NCBI GenBank assembly: GCA_005240105.1 | Contig: SBAT01000109.1 | Coordinates: forward strand, 1-10,711 | DNA: 10,711 nucleotides | Direction of reading: 5' to 3' | Source: Chloroflexota bacterium | GTDB lineage: Bacteria; Cyanobacteriota; Vampirovibrionia; Obscuribacterales; Obscuribacteraceae | Part shown: piece after piece, positions 1 to 6,582 of the stretch | Layout of the letters: every line of letters starts with the position of its first letter | Numbering within the stretch: position 1 is the stretch's first letter | Notes under the pieces: generated by a model | Told to the model about the DNA's origin: nothing | Database searches by the model: none | What the model saw: only the letters and a program-made list of their open reading frames with translations | Position numbers and translations under genes: made by a program

Positions 1-1511
1 TCACCGAGATTTGCTTCTTTGGTTTTTACTTGTCCATGAATTGTTTTGGCGCCCTCACCCTCAGCTTCGGGTGGCGGCATCTGTTTCAACTTTTCGTGAT
101 ACGGCTCTTTCCGGCGTGATAGTGTGTCCGTCAAATTGAAGGGACGCTCTTTGTAATCAAGTTCCACAAGTGCTCCACCATAATGCGGTGCCAAACAAAT
201 GTTAAGTTTCTCGCCACGAATAACTACTTCATCAAATCCATCCAAGTCAATATCAAATGTCTCCACTGATATTCCCTTTGGTGCCAGTCCAGCTTTTTGT
301 TCAAGCGCATCAAGGGCCACATCTGCTGCAACTGCTGCCTGAAAATTGGCCGTGCGCAAATTGGTCAAGTAAAGTCCGCCAAATACGCCATGCCAAAACG
401 GATCATTTGATTGTGCCTGCCAGATATGCTCTTGTGCCGTGTGCAGCTGTGCATCATCCAACTTGCCACTGGCCCTAATTTTTTGCAGTCTCTTGCTGGC
501 ATGAAGCATTTTCTTGTGCAGATTATTCCCTTCCGGGTATTTGACCAAGAAGTTGCGCCAGAAACCACCTTTGAGAAATGGCTTGTAGCGTTCATCGACA
601 TTGTGCAGTCCTTCTTCCAAGACCGCTGCCCGATCGGCTGGCAATGCCCATTCCATCATCTCGGCATAACTTGCCGTCGGCAAATATACTCGACCGGATG
701 GCCCGATGTTTCGGTGATACTCACCAAATGTCTGGATGTGGATCCAATCTGAATTTTTCTCGAGAGCAGCGAAGAACTTCTCCAGCCAGCCTTCTTTGTA
801 TACTGATTCGTATGTATGAGGCCAAACGCCAAATTTTTCGCCGTCATCGAAATAAAAGGCTCCGGCGTCGCCATCACTTGTGGCAATTGATTTCAGATAA
901 GTAATTATCTTGTCCGGCTCGGCAAACGGGATCATGTAACGCAAGTTCTGGTTAATTGGGAAAATATCCAGCTTGTGTCCGTCTTCTTCAGTGACGTAAC
1001 TGCGCATCAGTTCAGAATCATGCAGACCGACGGACTTGAAGTGCGAGTCATCTACACAGACGTACTTAATTCCAGCTTCTACAAGAGGCTTTGGCAAATG
1101 TGGTTCCCAAACGCGCTCCGCCAACCACATGCCGTCTATGGCTTCTTTATTTGCTTGCTTGGAACAAAAGAGTTTTTCCAAATAAGCAGTCAGCTTGCGA
1201 ATTTGTCCAACCTTATCGCAGTCAGGAATAATAGCCATAACTGGCTCATAGAATCCACCAGTGACAAGTTCAATCTGTCCACGGGCATGCAATCTATCCA
1301 TCACATGAATTACTTCAGGATAGTTTTCTACAATCCACCACAATAAATATCCAGTGAAGTGGACAGAGAACTTGACCTTAGGAAATCGCTCCAGCACTTG
1401 GAAAAACGGCAAATAACATTTCTCGCACGCTTCAGCCAGCACATGATCAAAATTGCCGACCGGCTGGTGGTTGTGCACACCCAGGCAGAGGTTTATTACT
1501 TTTTTTGCCAC
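1..1511 (-). CDS. Glycoside hydrolase family 57 enzyme, 4-alpha-glucanotransferase/alpha-amylase type (C-terminus off left edge)
   Basis: The first 503 residues can be read without a break; the end is outside the window. Family 57 motifs appear in order: HNHQP at residues 13-17, GGFYEP at 85-90, WLAERVWEP at 129-137 with E132 as expected nucleophile, FYFDDGEKFGVWP around 219-231 with D222/D223 holding the acid/base, and SYAEMMEWALP at 281-291. A WHGVFGGLYL stretch (373-382) belongs to the middle domain seen in archaeal-type 4-alpha-glucanotransferases. Those run to roughly 650 residues, so perhaps 150 are missing. No signal peptide is seen, so it should act in the cytoplasm on alpha-1,4-glucans such as glycogen or maltodextrin. 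The start is GTG at 1511-1509, preceded by GAGGGA (1522-1517) at 5-base spacing. It begins 11 bases after the purB stop, implying one transcript. Transferase versus hydrolase activity cannot be decided from motifs. Confidence 0.9.
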   Translation of the reverse strand, partial: MAKKVINLCLGVHNHQPVGNFDHVLAEACEKCYLPFFQVLERFPKVKFSVHFTGYLLWWIVENYPEVIHVMDRLHARGQIELVTGGFYEPVMAIIPDCDKVGQIRKLTAYLEKLFCSKQANKEAIDGMWLAERVWEPHLPKPLVEAGIKYVCVDDSHFKSVGLHDSELMRSYVTEEDGHKLDIFPINQNLRYMIPFAEPDKIITYLKSIATSDGDAGAFYFDDGEKFGVWPHTYESVYKEGWLEKFFAALEKNSDWIHIQTFGEYHRNIGPSGRVYLPTASYAEMMEWALPADRAAVLEEGLHNVDERYKPFLKGGFWRNFLVKYPEGNNLHKKMLHASKRLQKIRASGKLDDAQLHTAQEHIWQAQSNDPFWHGVFGGLYLTNLRTANFQAAVAADVALDALEQKAGLAPKGISVETFDIDLDGFDEVVIRGEKLNICLAPHYGGALVELDYKERPFNLTDTLSRRKEPYHEKLKQMPPPEAEGEGAKTIHGQVKTKEANLG

Positions 1512-1522
1512 GTCTTTCCCTC

Positions 1523-2818
1523 TTAAATACCCAACCGCTCAAACACTTGGTCAATGTTACGCAAGTAGTGTTTGGGATCAAAAGTCTCTTCGATTTCTTT
1601 CGCTGACAGAAGGCCCGTGACATTCTTGTCGTTCATCAAATTGTCTTTGAAGCTGCCGTTTTTTGTATTCCAGGCTTGCATGGCATTTCCCTGGACAATC
1701 TTATAGGCATCTTCGCGACTCAATCCACGCTCAACAAGTTTGATTAGAAATGCTTGAGAGAAGACAATGCCGCCAAATACATCCATATTAGAAAGCATGT
1801 TTTCCGGATAGACAACCAGGTCATCGACTATCTTTGTAAAACGAGCCAGCATGTAATCGAGCAGGATTGTTGAATCAGGAAGAATAACCCGCTCGACAGA
1901 ACTGTGGCTTATGTCACGCTCATGCCACAGTGGAATGTTTTCCAGGGCAGCAAGAGAATTACCGCGCAAGATGCGCGCCAAGCCAGAAATGTTTTCACAT
2001 CCCACTGGATTACGTTTGTGCGGCATAGCCGAAGATCCTTTTTGACCTTTAGCAAAAGGCTCTTCTACTTCCAACACATCCGTGCGCTGCAAGTGACGGA
2101 TTTCGGTAGCAAATTTATCCAGACTTGAACCAATGCAAGCCAATGTCCAGACGTATTGAGCATGTCTGTCACGCTGGACAATCTGCGTGGAGACAGGGTC
2201 CGGTTGCAATCCAAGATTTCTGCAAGTGAGCTTTTCCACTTCTGGTGAAATATTGGAATAAGTGCCTACCGCTCCACTTACTTGTCCAACTGAGATCATC
2301 TCAGTTGCGTCTTTCAGTCTTTGTTTATTACGGCGAATTTCTTCCAGCCAGACGGCTAGCTTGAAGCCAAATGTTGTTGGTTCAGCATGAATACCATGCG
2401 ATCTGCCGATTGTCACTGTGTGCTTGTGCATGCGTGCTTGCTTAAGAATAGCCGCTTCCAGAGCGTCCATGTCCTTCATCAGCAAAGCACTGGCTTTGCG
2501 CAATTGCAGAGCAAGGGCAGTGTCAATCACATCAGAGCTGGTCATGCCCAGGTGCACGAAACGTGAATTTTCGCCAACTGATTCGGCAACTGAAGTAAGG
2601 AATGCAATTACATCGTGACGCACTTCCGCTTCTATTTCGTCAATGCGCTTTAAATCAAAACGCGCTTTCTTCTTGATGTCGGCAACAGCGTCTTTTGGTA
2701 TCACTCCCAATTCAGCCTGCGCTTCGCAGACAGCAATTTCCACTTCCAGCCAGCATTGAAACTTCGACTCATCAGACCAAAGTGCCGCCATCTCCGGGCG
2801 CGAATAACGATCAATCAC
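1523..2818 (-). CDS. purB: Adenylosuccinate lyase
   Basis: A complete 431-residue enzyme of the fumarase/aspartase superfamily. It acts twice in purine synthesis, splitting SAICAR to AICAR and adenylosuccinate to AMP, releasing fumarate each time. The superfamily signature GSSAMPHKRNP lies at residues 261-271. Histidines H68, H89 and H141, K268 and E275 fall at the same numbers as the active-site residues of the well-studied Bacillus subtilis enzyme. N-terminal MIDRYSRPEM and the overall length are typical of the short bacterial form. The start is GTG at 2818-2816 with AGAGG (2832-2828) upstream. The gene is followed after 11 bases by the GH57 gene and preceded, after 66 bases, by an unrelated exported protein on the same strand. 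Product identity is secure. Confidence 0.97.
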   Translation of the reverse strand: MIDRYSRPEMAALWSDESKFQCWLEVEIAVCEAQAELGVIPKDAVADIKKKARFDLKRIDEIEAEVRHDVIAFLTSVAESVGENSRFVHLGMTSSDVIDTALALQLRKASALLMKDMDALEAAILKQARMHKHTVTIGRSHGIHAEPTTFGFKLAVWLEEIRRNKQRLKDATEMISVGQVSGAVGTYSNISPEVEKLTCRNLGLQPDPVSTQIVQRDRHAQYVWTLACIGSSLDKFATEIRHLQRTDVLEVEEPFAKGQKGSSAMPHKRNPVGCENISGLARILRGNSLAALENIPLWHERDISHSSVERVILPDSTILLDYMLARFTKIVDDLVVYPENMLSNMDVFGGIVFSQAFLIKLVERGLSREDAYKIVQGNAMQAWNTKNGSFKDNLMNDKNVTGLLSAKEIEETFDPKHYLRNIDQVFERLGI

Positions 2819-2846
2819 GAACTGATACCTCTGAAACGAAAATCAG

Positions 2847-2873
2847 ATTTTAGCCGAAATCACCGCATGGCAA
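2847..2873 (-). promoter_or_regulatory. Possible purB promoter
   Basis: Read on the minus strand, TTGCCA (2873-2868) and TAAAAT (2852-2847) match sigma-70-type -35 and -10 boxes, but the spacer is only 15 bases, shorter than the usual 16-18. Transcription would begin near 2840, about 22 bases before the GTG start of purB and upstream of its AGAGG. The site would let purB-GH57 be expressed separately from the exported protein before it. This is pattern matching only. Confidence 0.3.
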
Positions 2874-2884
2874 CCGGCTTTGTA

Positions 2885-3871
2885 TCAACGTTGACCTTGC
2901 AATTGCTCTAAAAGTTGGTTCAGGTTGTTAGCACTATCGGACATGCCGGAATCCGAACTTGAATGTCCGGGTGTCCCACCGAGTTCGCCCATTAGTTTGT
3001 TGAGCTGATTCATATCAATATTGCCCAACTGTCCTGACAGCGCCCCTAAATCCATATTGCCAAGTGAGCCCATGCCACCGCCGCCCAAGCTACCAAGAGA
3101 TCCAAGACCACCCATGCCGCCAAGTATCTGTTGCAGAGACTCGGTACAGTCATCGCACGGAGCCGCTGGTTTGCCGCTGTATAAATTGCCGGTCATGCTG
3201 TCGACAGTACCAGACAAGCGTCGTTTGACGTCTTCGTCTTCATCACCAAAAGGATCAAGATTGGGATTGAGTTTGTAGAAAGCAATAACTCGATTCACAC
3301 CCTTGTGGTAATTCGTCAGCGTCGCACTCAAGCGACCCATCATTGGGTAGAGTTTTGTAAAACCTTCCAAACCACTGCCAAGAACACTACTTGGGTTTTC
3401 CGCCAGCTGCCCAAAATAATAAAGCGTATTGGCTAAATCATTGTGCTCGTTTTTCATTTCGGCAGGCGGCACTATGGCTCTAATCTGCCGGATCATATAA
3501 ACAGTATGTCCGGTTACTTCACTTAAGGAATCCAACGAAGGGTCTTTGGCATTGCCCCGGAACAAGGCCGCCACAGCGACTCGGTTGTAGTCTTGGATAA
3601 TTTTCCGCATACGGGCAAGGTATTTGGCTACAGCTTCAGGAGTACGAGGGACATCCATCGTAATGCCGCCTGTCAGCGGTTGCCCGAGCTTGTAAACATG
3701 GCGTCCAGCTGGACGGCTGCCAGGCACTGGCGTCGTGTCTAAGAGCGGGGTAGCGCGCTTAAGCTGCGGTCTGGGCTGCGTTTTTTTAGTCGGAGCAGCG
3801 TCTGCGGCGACCATAAAAATCGCCAACATGGCAAGCCCAGCGGTAACTTCCGGCATTAGCTTATATAACAT
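2885..3871 (-). CDS. Exported protein of unknown function with Gly/Leu/Met-rich C-terminal region
   Basis: I do not recognise this 328-residue protein. It opens with an apparent signal peptide (hydrophobic about residues 9-22, likely cut after ADA near 25), then a Lys/Pro-rich linker to about 55. Residues 76-205 look mostly helical, with conserved-looking aromatic and basic positions (YLARMRKIIQDYN, YMIRQIRAIVPP, YYFGQLAENP). An acidic patch GDEDEDVKRR (209-218) follows, then a CDDC pair of cysteines at 239-242. Next comes a low-complexity Gly/Leu/Ser/Met tract (about 251-284) and a Gln/Leu-rich end. The ATG at 3871-3869 has GGAG upstream. The helical part may form a bundle and the tail may be flexible. 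The CxxC could bind a metal or form a disulfide. It is first in a possible minus-strand run ahead of purB, though the 66-base gap leaves room for a separate purB promoter. Confidence 0.8.
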   Translation of the reverse strand: MLYKLMPEVTAGLAMLAIFMVAADAAPTKKTQPRPQLKRATPLLDTTPVPGSRPAGRHVYKLGQPLTGGITMDVPRTPEAVAKYLARMRKIIQDYNRVAVAALFRGNAKDPSLDSLSEVTGHTVYMIRQIRAIVPPAEMKNEHNDLANTLYYFGQLAENPSSVLGSGLEGFTKLYPMMGRLSATLTNYHKGVNRVIAFYKLNPNLDPFGDEDEDVKRRLSGTVDSMTGNLYSGKPAAPCDDCTESLQQILGGMGGLGSLGSLGGGGMGSLGNMDLGALSGQLGNIDMNQLNKLMGELGGTPGHSSSDSGMSDSANNLNQLLEQLQGQR

Positions 3872-3960
3872 TGCCTTGTCTCCGTTAATTTGAATATTCC
3901 CAAAACGGGTATGAAACTAGCTAAGATGAGAATAGTTAAGCACTATGTAATCTGCTGAGC

Positions 3961-3996
3961 TAAAATACTGACGAACCAATGTAGGGTTGGGAAAGG
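3961..3996 (+). promoter_or_regulatory. Possible -10 box and ribosome binding site for the stress-protein gene
   Basis: TAAAAT at 3961-3966 is a good -10 box, but no convincing -35 is found 16-19 bases upstream. A transcript from near 3973 would have a leader of about 30 bases. AAAGG at 3992-3996, seven bases before the ATG at 4004, is a good ribosome binding site and fixes that start. The 132-base spacer (3872-4003) separates divergent genes; I see no clear operator in the rest of it. Confidence 0.35.
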
Positions 3997-4003
3997 TTGC
4001 CAA

Positions 4004-4900
4004 ATGAAACTTCTTTTGCCCGTCGATATTGTCCATTCAGCTAAGCCGACAATTGATGAACTTAAGCGCCTGGTTGACTTGAAAAACTGCCAGGTAACAA
4101 TGCTTTACGTCAAAGAAGAGTTGCCGTCATACGAGCGGATGATTGAAGGTCTGGCGGATATCAAAGAAAGATATGCCGACGAAGTGCAGAACAAAGCCAA
4201 ATCCTATTTTGCCGAGCTTGAGCCGCAGCTACAACCAATTTGCCAATCGCTGGACACTCAAATTGTCAGCGGGACAGCGGCGATGATGATTGAAGCCGTT
4301 GCTCGTGATGAACATTGCGACTTGACCGCATTGACGCCCGGCGTGCATCCCAAAATTGAAGAATTCTTCCTGGGTAGTGTTTCCAGCAAAGTTGTAAAAC
4401 ATGGTCCGGGGACTGTTTTGATCTGCCGCAATGGCGGGCAGCCCCAGGCAACGATACGTAAGGTTGTGATGGGCGTCGATGGTTCACCGCAATCACAGGC
4501 TGCAATACGCGAAGCAGCGAAACTCTTTAAGTTGAAAGAGAGCGGCGCAGAAATTACTCTCATACATGTAGTGAACGTTGCTGATGTTTTAAAACTGGTA
4601 TCACCTGTTGAATACATTGGTATCGTTGAAAACAACATGCTCATGGAAGGCGAGACATTTTTAGCTAACGCCAAACAAATGCTGGCAGAGCAAGGAATCG
4701 ACAAAGTCTTTTGCGTCCTCAAGGAAGGCGATCCGGCAACAGAAATTCTCAGCCTCACAAAGTCGTTGCCGGCTGATCTTGTCGTAATAGGCGCGCAGGG
4801 AAGCAATGCCGTGCAACACTTCTTGCTCGGCAGCGTATCGCATCGCATTGCCATGCATTCGCCTGTAACAACTGCCGTGGTGAAATCGCCGCGCAAATGA
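4004..4900 (+). CDS. Tandem-domain universal stress protein (UspA family)
   Basis: This 298-residue protein contains two Usp domains, roughly residues 1-142 and 150-296, each starting with a hydrophobic strand and an Asp (LLLPVD, D8; VVMGVDGS, D159). The second domain carries the nucleotide-binding pattern G-x2-G-x9-G-S intact: G263, G266, G276, S277. In the first domain the equivalent stretch keeps the final LGS (123-125) but has T111 and V114 where the first two glycines should be, so only the second half is likely to bind ATP. No signal peptide or membrane segment is present; it should be cytoplasmic. Family members respond to starvation, oxidants or respiratory arrest, often as dimers. 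Its TGA stop overlaps the ATG of the next gene (ATGA at 4897-4900), so translation of the two is probably coupled. Confidence 0.92.
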   Translation: MKLLLPVDIVHSAKPTIDELKRLVDLKNCQVTMLYVKEELPSYERMIEGLADIKERYADEVQNKAKSYFAELEPQLQPICQSLDTQIVSGTAAMMIEAVARDEHCDLTALTPGVHPKIEEFFLGSVSSKVVKHGPGTVLICRNGGQPQATIRKVVMGVDGSPQSQAAIREAAKLFKLKESGAEITLIHVVNVADVLKLVSPVEYIGIVENNMLMEGETFLANAKQMLAEQGIDKVFCVLKEGDPATEILSLTKSLPADLVVIGAQGSNAVQHFLLGSVSHRIAMHSPVTTAVVKSPRK

Positions 4901-5973
4901 GAGTAATTCTTTCACTCTGTCTTTTGCTTAGTTTGACGCAGGTATTACCTGCGTTGTCCAAGCACGTCAGCAGCAAACAAATAAAAGAAGTCAAACAAGA
5001 ACAAGTTGAAGAAAAAGACGAGCTAAAGAAAATGCGTGATGAGTTGAATGATCTCAAATCAACGATCATGGATGGCAGTCAGGCAATGGGCGCCTTGCAA
5101 TCACAAGTCACCGAGCAAGCCAAGACAAGACAGTACCGGCTTGTGGTTAAGGAAGGGCGCATTGAGCTTATGCCGGGCGTGTTTGCCTCCGCCTTGACTT
5201 ACAACGGGTTGAGTCCGGGACCGGTGCTGGAGGCGACGGAAGGTGACATGGTGCGCATTACCGTGTCCAACGAGTCCAAGCAACCGACGAGTTTCTATAT
5301 TGATGGGCTTATCTTGCCGCACGCCTTAAGCGGGCTGCCGCGAGAGGGGCAGGGGATCATCAAACCAGGAGGATCGCAGTTTTATCAATTTCGCGCCGAT
5401 GTGCCTGGACTGTTTACTTATCATCCGCAAGTGAATCACCTGGGTCAGAAGAGTCAAGGTCTTTACGGCATGCTGGTTGTCGATTCGCAAGCACCGAAAG
5501 TTTTCAGTAAAGAACAAGCAATTGTAATTGGGCAATGGATGACAGCTGCACCGCCTACAAAAGTAGCTCCCGCACCGGGGAAACCAGCTGCGTCTGCCGC
5601 CCCGGCGCCAAGCGTCCCGACCACATACTTCACGGTCAACGGGAAGTGCGCACCATCTATTCCAGCCATAGCTGTGACGAAGGGTGACCGAGTGCGCTTG
5701 TACGTCGCCAACACGACATCACAGATGGTGCCATTGCAGTTGACCGGGCATCGCTTTGAAGTCATAAGCGTCAGCGGTAGCGATGCCATGGAGCCGCATG
5801 TTTTCCGGGATTCGTATTGCGTGCAGCCGGCAGATCGCGTGGTGCTGGAATTCTTGGCCGACAATCCAGGCGTATGGTCACTTGCATCGCAGCTGCCGCA
5901 TCAAGTGACAAACCGTGGCAAGTTTCCTGGCGGTATCGCCATTCCGGTAGTTTATCCTAATAATGATTTGTAG
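4897..5973 (+). CDS. Exported two-domain multicopper-oxidase-like cupredoxin protein with degenerate copper sites
   Basis: This 358-residue protein has a signal peptide (about 1-20), a charged, probably coiled-coil segment (about 26-72), a first cupredoxin domain (about 78-197), a Pro/Ala-rich linker (about 218-242) and a second cupredoxin domain (about 243-353). The framework of multicopper oxidases is plain: PTSFYIDGL (130-138), GLFTYHPQ (171-178), GLYGMLVV (188-195), VPLQLTGHRFEV (278-289) and ADNPGVW (321-327). The ligand histidines are mostly gone. HWH reads YID (134-136), HSH reads HPQ (176-178), the HPxHLHGH motif reads VPLQLTGH (278-285), and HCH reads ASQ (330-332). H176, H181, H285 and H335 remain. 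Oxidase activity is therefore unlikely. E. coli FtsP (SufI) is a known copper-free member of this fold with a structural role in division. The start overlaps the Usp stop. Confidence 0.85.
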   Translation: MRVILSLCLLLSLTQVLPALSKHVSSKQIKEVKQEQVEEKDELKKMRDELNDLKSTIMDGSQAMGALQSQVTEQAKTRQYRLVVKEGRIELMPGVFASALTYNGLSPGPVLEATEGDMVRITVSNESKQPTSFYIDGLILPHALSGLPREGQGIIKPGGSQFYQFRADVPGLFTYHPQVNHLGQKSQGLYGMLVVDSQAPKVFSKEQAIVIGQWMTAAPPTKVAPAPGKPAASAAPAPSVPTTYFTVNGKCAPSIPAIAVTKGDRVRLYVANTTSQMVPLQLTGHRFEVISVSGSDAMEPHVFRDSYCVQPADRVVLEFLADNPGVWSLASQLPHQVTNRGKFPGGIAIPVVYPNNDL

Positions 5974-5976
5974 AAT

Positions 5977-6282
5977 TCAGGCTTTGTCGCCTAATGCTTG
6001 CAGGTGTTGCTGGACTTTCTCCGGCGACAACCCCGTATGCTCACAGAAAGCCTGCCAACCGAGAGCAACGACTTCTTCCCAGTTGTCGTAATACGTCGGC
6101 ATATGCATGTGTCCGCGACCTATCTCGTAGGAGTAGTCGGAGAGAATGGCTTTAGCCATGTCGTGCTGCACCATGTGGCGCACGTCGAACCACTGTTGCT
6201 CGACCGCTAGCTCAAGGAGCGTGGCGAGGAATTGCTGCTGGTGGTAGCGGGATTCGGCGATTTCTTGTAATCGGCTGTCCAT
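5977..6282 (-). CDS. Small hypothetical protein, 101 aa
   Basis: I do not recognise the family. The product is acidic to neutral, probably all helical, with no signal peptide or membrane segment, so likely cytoplasmic. Histidines and aromatics cluster in the middle: H36, H40, H58 and H60, then YYDNWEE (64-70) and a hydrophobic VVALGWQAFCEHTG (71-84). The C-terminal part (LSPEKVQQHLQALG) reads as a separate amphipathic helix. The ATG at 6282-6280 is preceded by AGAGG five bases away, a strong ribosome binding site that supports a real gene. Its TGA stop lies three bases from the stop of the convergent copper-fold gene. Upstream is the repeat-rich stretch 6283-6582. Confidence 0.75.
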   Translation of the reverse strand: MDSRLQEIAESRYHQQQFLATLLELAVEQQWFDVRHMVQHDMAKAILSDYSYEIGRGHMHMPTYYDNWEEVVALGWQAFCEHTGLSPEKVQQHLQALGDKA

Positions 6283-6344
6283 CGGTACCTCTGGAACAGA
6301 ACGCCTTCACGGCTTACCCCTAAACTAGCATAAGATCTGGATAC

Positions 6345-6383
6345 TGACAAACGTAGGGGTGTAAAACATCCCTACGTTTGTCA
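6345..6383. repeat. Long perfect hairpin (17-bp stem, 5-base loop)
   Basis: GACAAACGTAGGG (6346-6358) is the exact reverse complement of CCCTACGTTTGTC (6370-6382). As plus-strand RNA the stem extends one pair outward (6345/6383) and three inward (G-U, U-A, G-C), closing on the loop TAAAA (6362-6366). No T-run follows on either strand, so a simple intrinsic terminator is unlikely. The right arm runs straight into the longer inverted repeat that follows, suggesting one composite element. Confidence 0.8.
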
Positions 6384-6491
6384 TTCTGAGGCTTTAGCCG
6401 AAGAATCTGCCGCGAGGGAACAGAGTTCTTCCACAACACGATGAGCGTTGTGAACCTACGGTAGATTCCTCGCTTCGCTCGGAATGACAAA
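6377..6491. repeat. Imperfect long inverted repeat of the dispersed palindromic type
   Basis: The left arm (6377-6412) and the reverse complement of the right arm (6459-6491) both begin TTTGTCATTC, then share GAG, GA(A/G)GAATCT and CCG, with small differences between. The arms enclose a second, nested palindrome: CACAAC (6432-6437) with GTTGTG (6447-6452). The outer sequence, GGAATGACAAAG (6481-6492), recurs directly at 6502-6513. Sequences of this kind, with ends like TGTCATTC and an interior CTTCGCTTCGCTC-like core, are known as dispersed repeats in many bacterial genomes and yield false ORFs with the string SFRAKRGI. That string is present here on the minus strand. No transposase is nearby; it could be a non-autonomous mobile or REP-like element. 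Confidence 0.75.
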
Positions 6492-6540
6492 GGGGAGGTG
6501 GGGAATGACAAAGACGACGGAACTGCTAAACAACAATGGA

Positions 6541-6580
6541 GGTCGGCACGACCGACCAACCTTGATTTAACCGACCAACC
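6541..6580 (-). terminator. Small GC-rich hairpin and direct repeats; possible terminator of the 197-aa gene
   Basis: GGTCGG (6541-6546) pairs with CCGACC (6552-6557) around a five-base loop. On the minus strand, downstream of the stop at 6583, it is followed by TCCATTGTTGTTT, a weak T-rich tail, so it may end transcription of the exported-protein gene. CCGACCAACC occurs twice (6552-6561 and 6571-6580), with ATTTAA after or beside each copy, which points equally to repeat-element debris. The rest of the 6283-6582 gap holds the other repeats and no credible gene. Confidence 0.4.
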
Positions 6581-6582
6581 AT

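Noticed and set aside
975..1346. A 123-codon plus-strand open frame, and others in 257-904
   Set aside because: All lie opposite the continuous GH57 reading frame, whose catalytic motifs are intact across the region.
4258..4896. A 212-codon open frame antisense to the stress-protein gene
   Set aside because: It mirrors the Usp gene, which has clear family motifs. The antisense product is Cys/Ser/Thr-rich with no recognisable domain, typical of a shadow frame.
5463..5864. A 133-codon open frame antisense to the copper-fold gene
   Set aside because: Low-complexity Ala/Gly/Thr product opposite a gene with clear domain structure; no start signal.
6345..6383. The 17-bp hairpin as an intrinsic terminator
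   Set aside because: No T-run follows the stem on either strand, and it joins the adjacent repeat; a repeat element explains it better.
6320..6559. A 79-codon minus-strand open frame containing SFRAKRGI
   Set aside because: It lies wholly inside the palindromic repeats. That peptide string is a familiar by-product of translating this repeat class, and no ribosome binding site supports it.
6552..6580. Paired CCGACCAACC as the start of a CRISPR array
   Set aside because: Only two 10-base copies nine bases apart, no further units and no cas genes.
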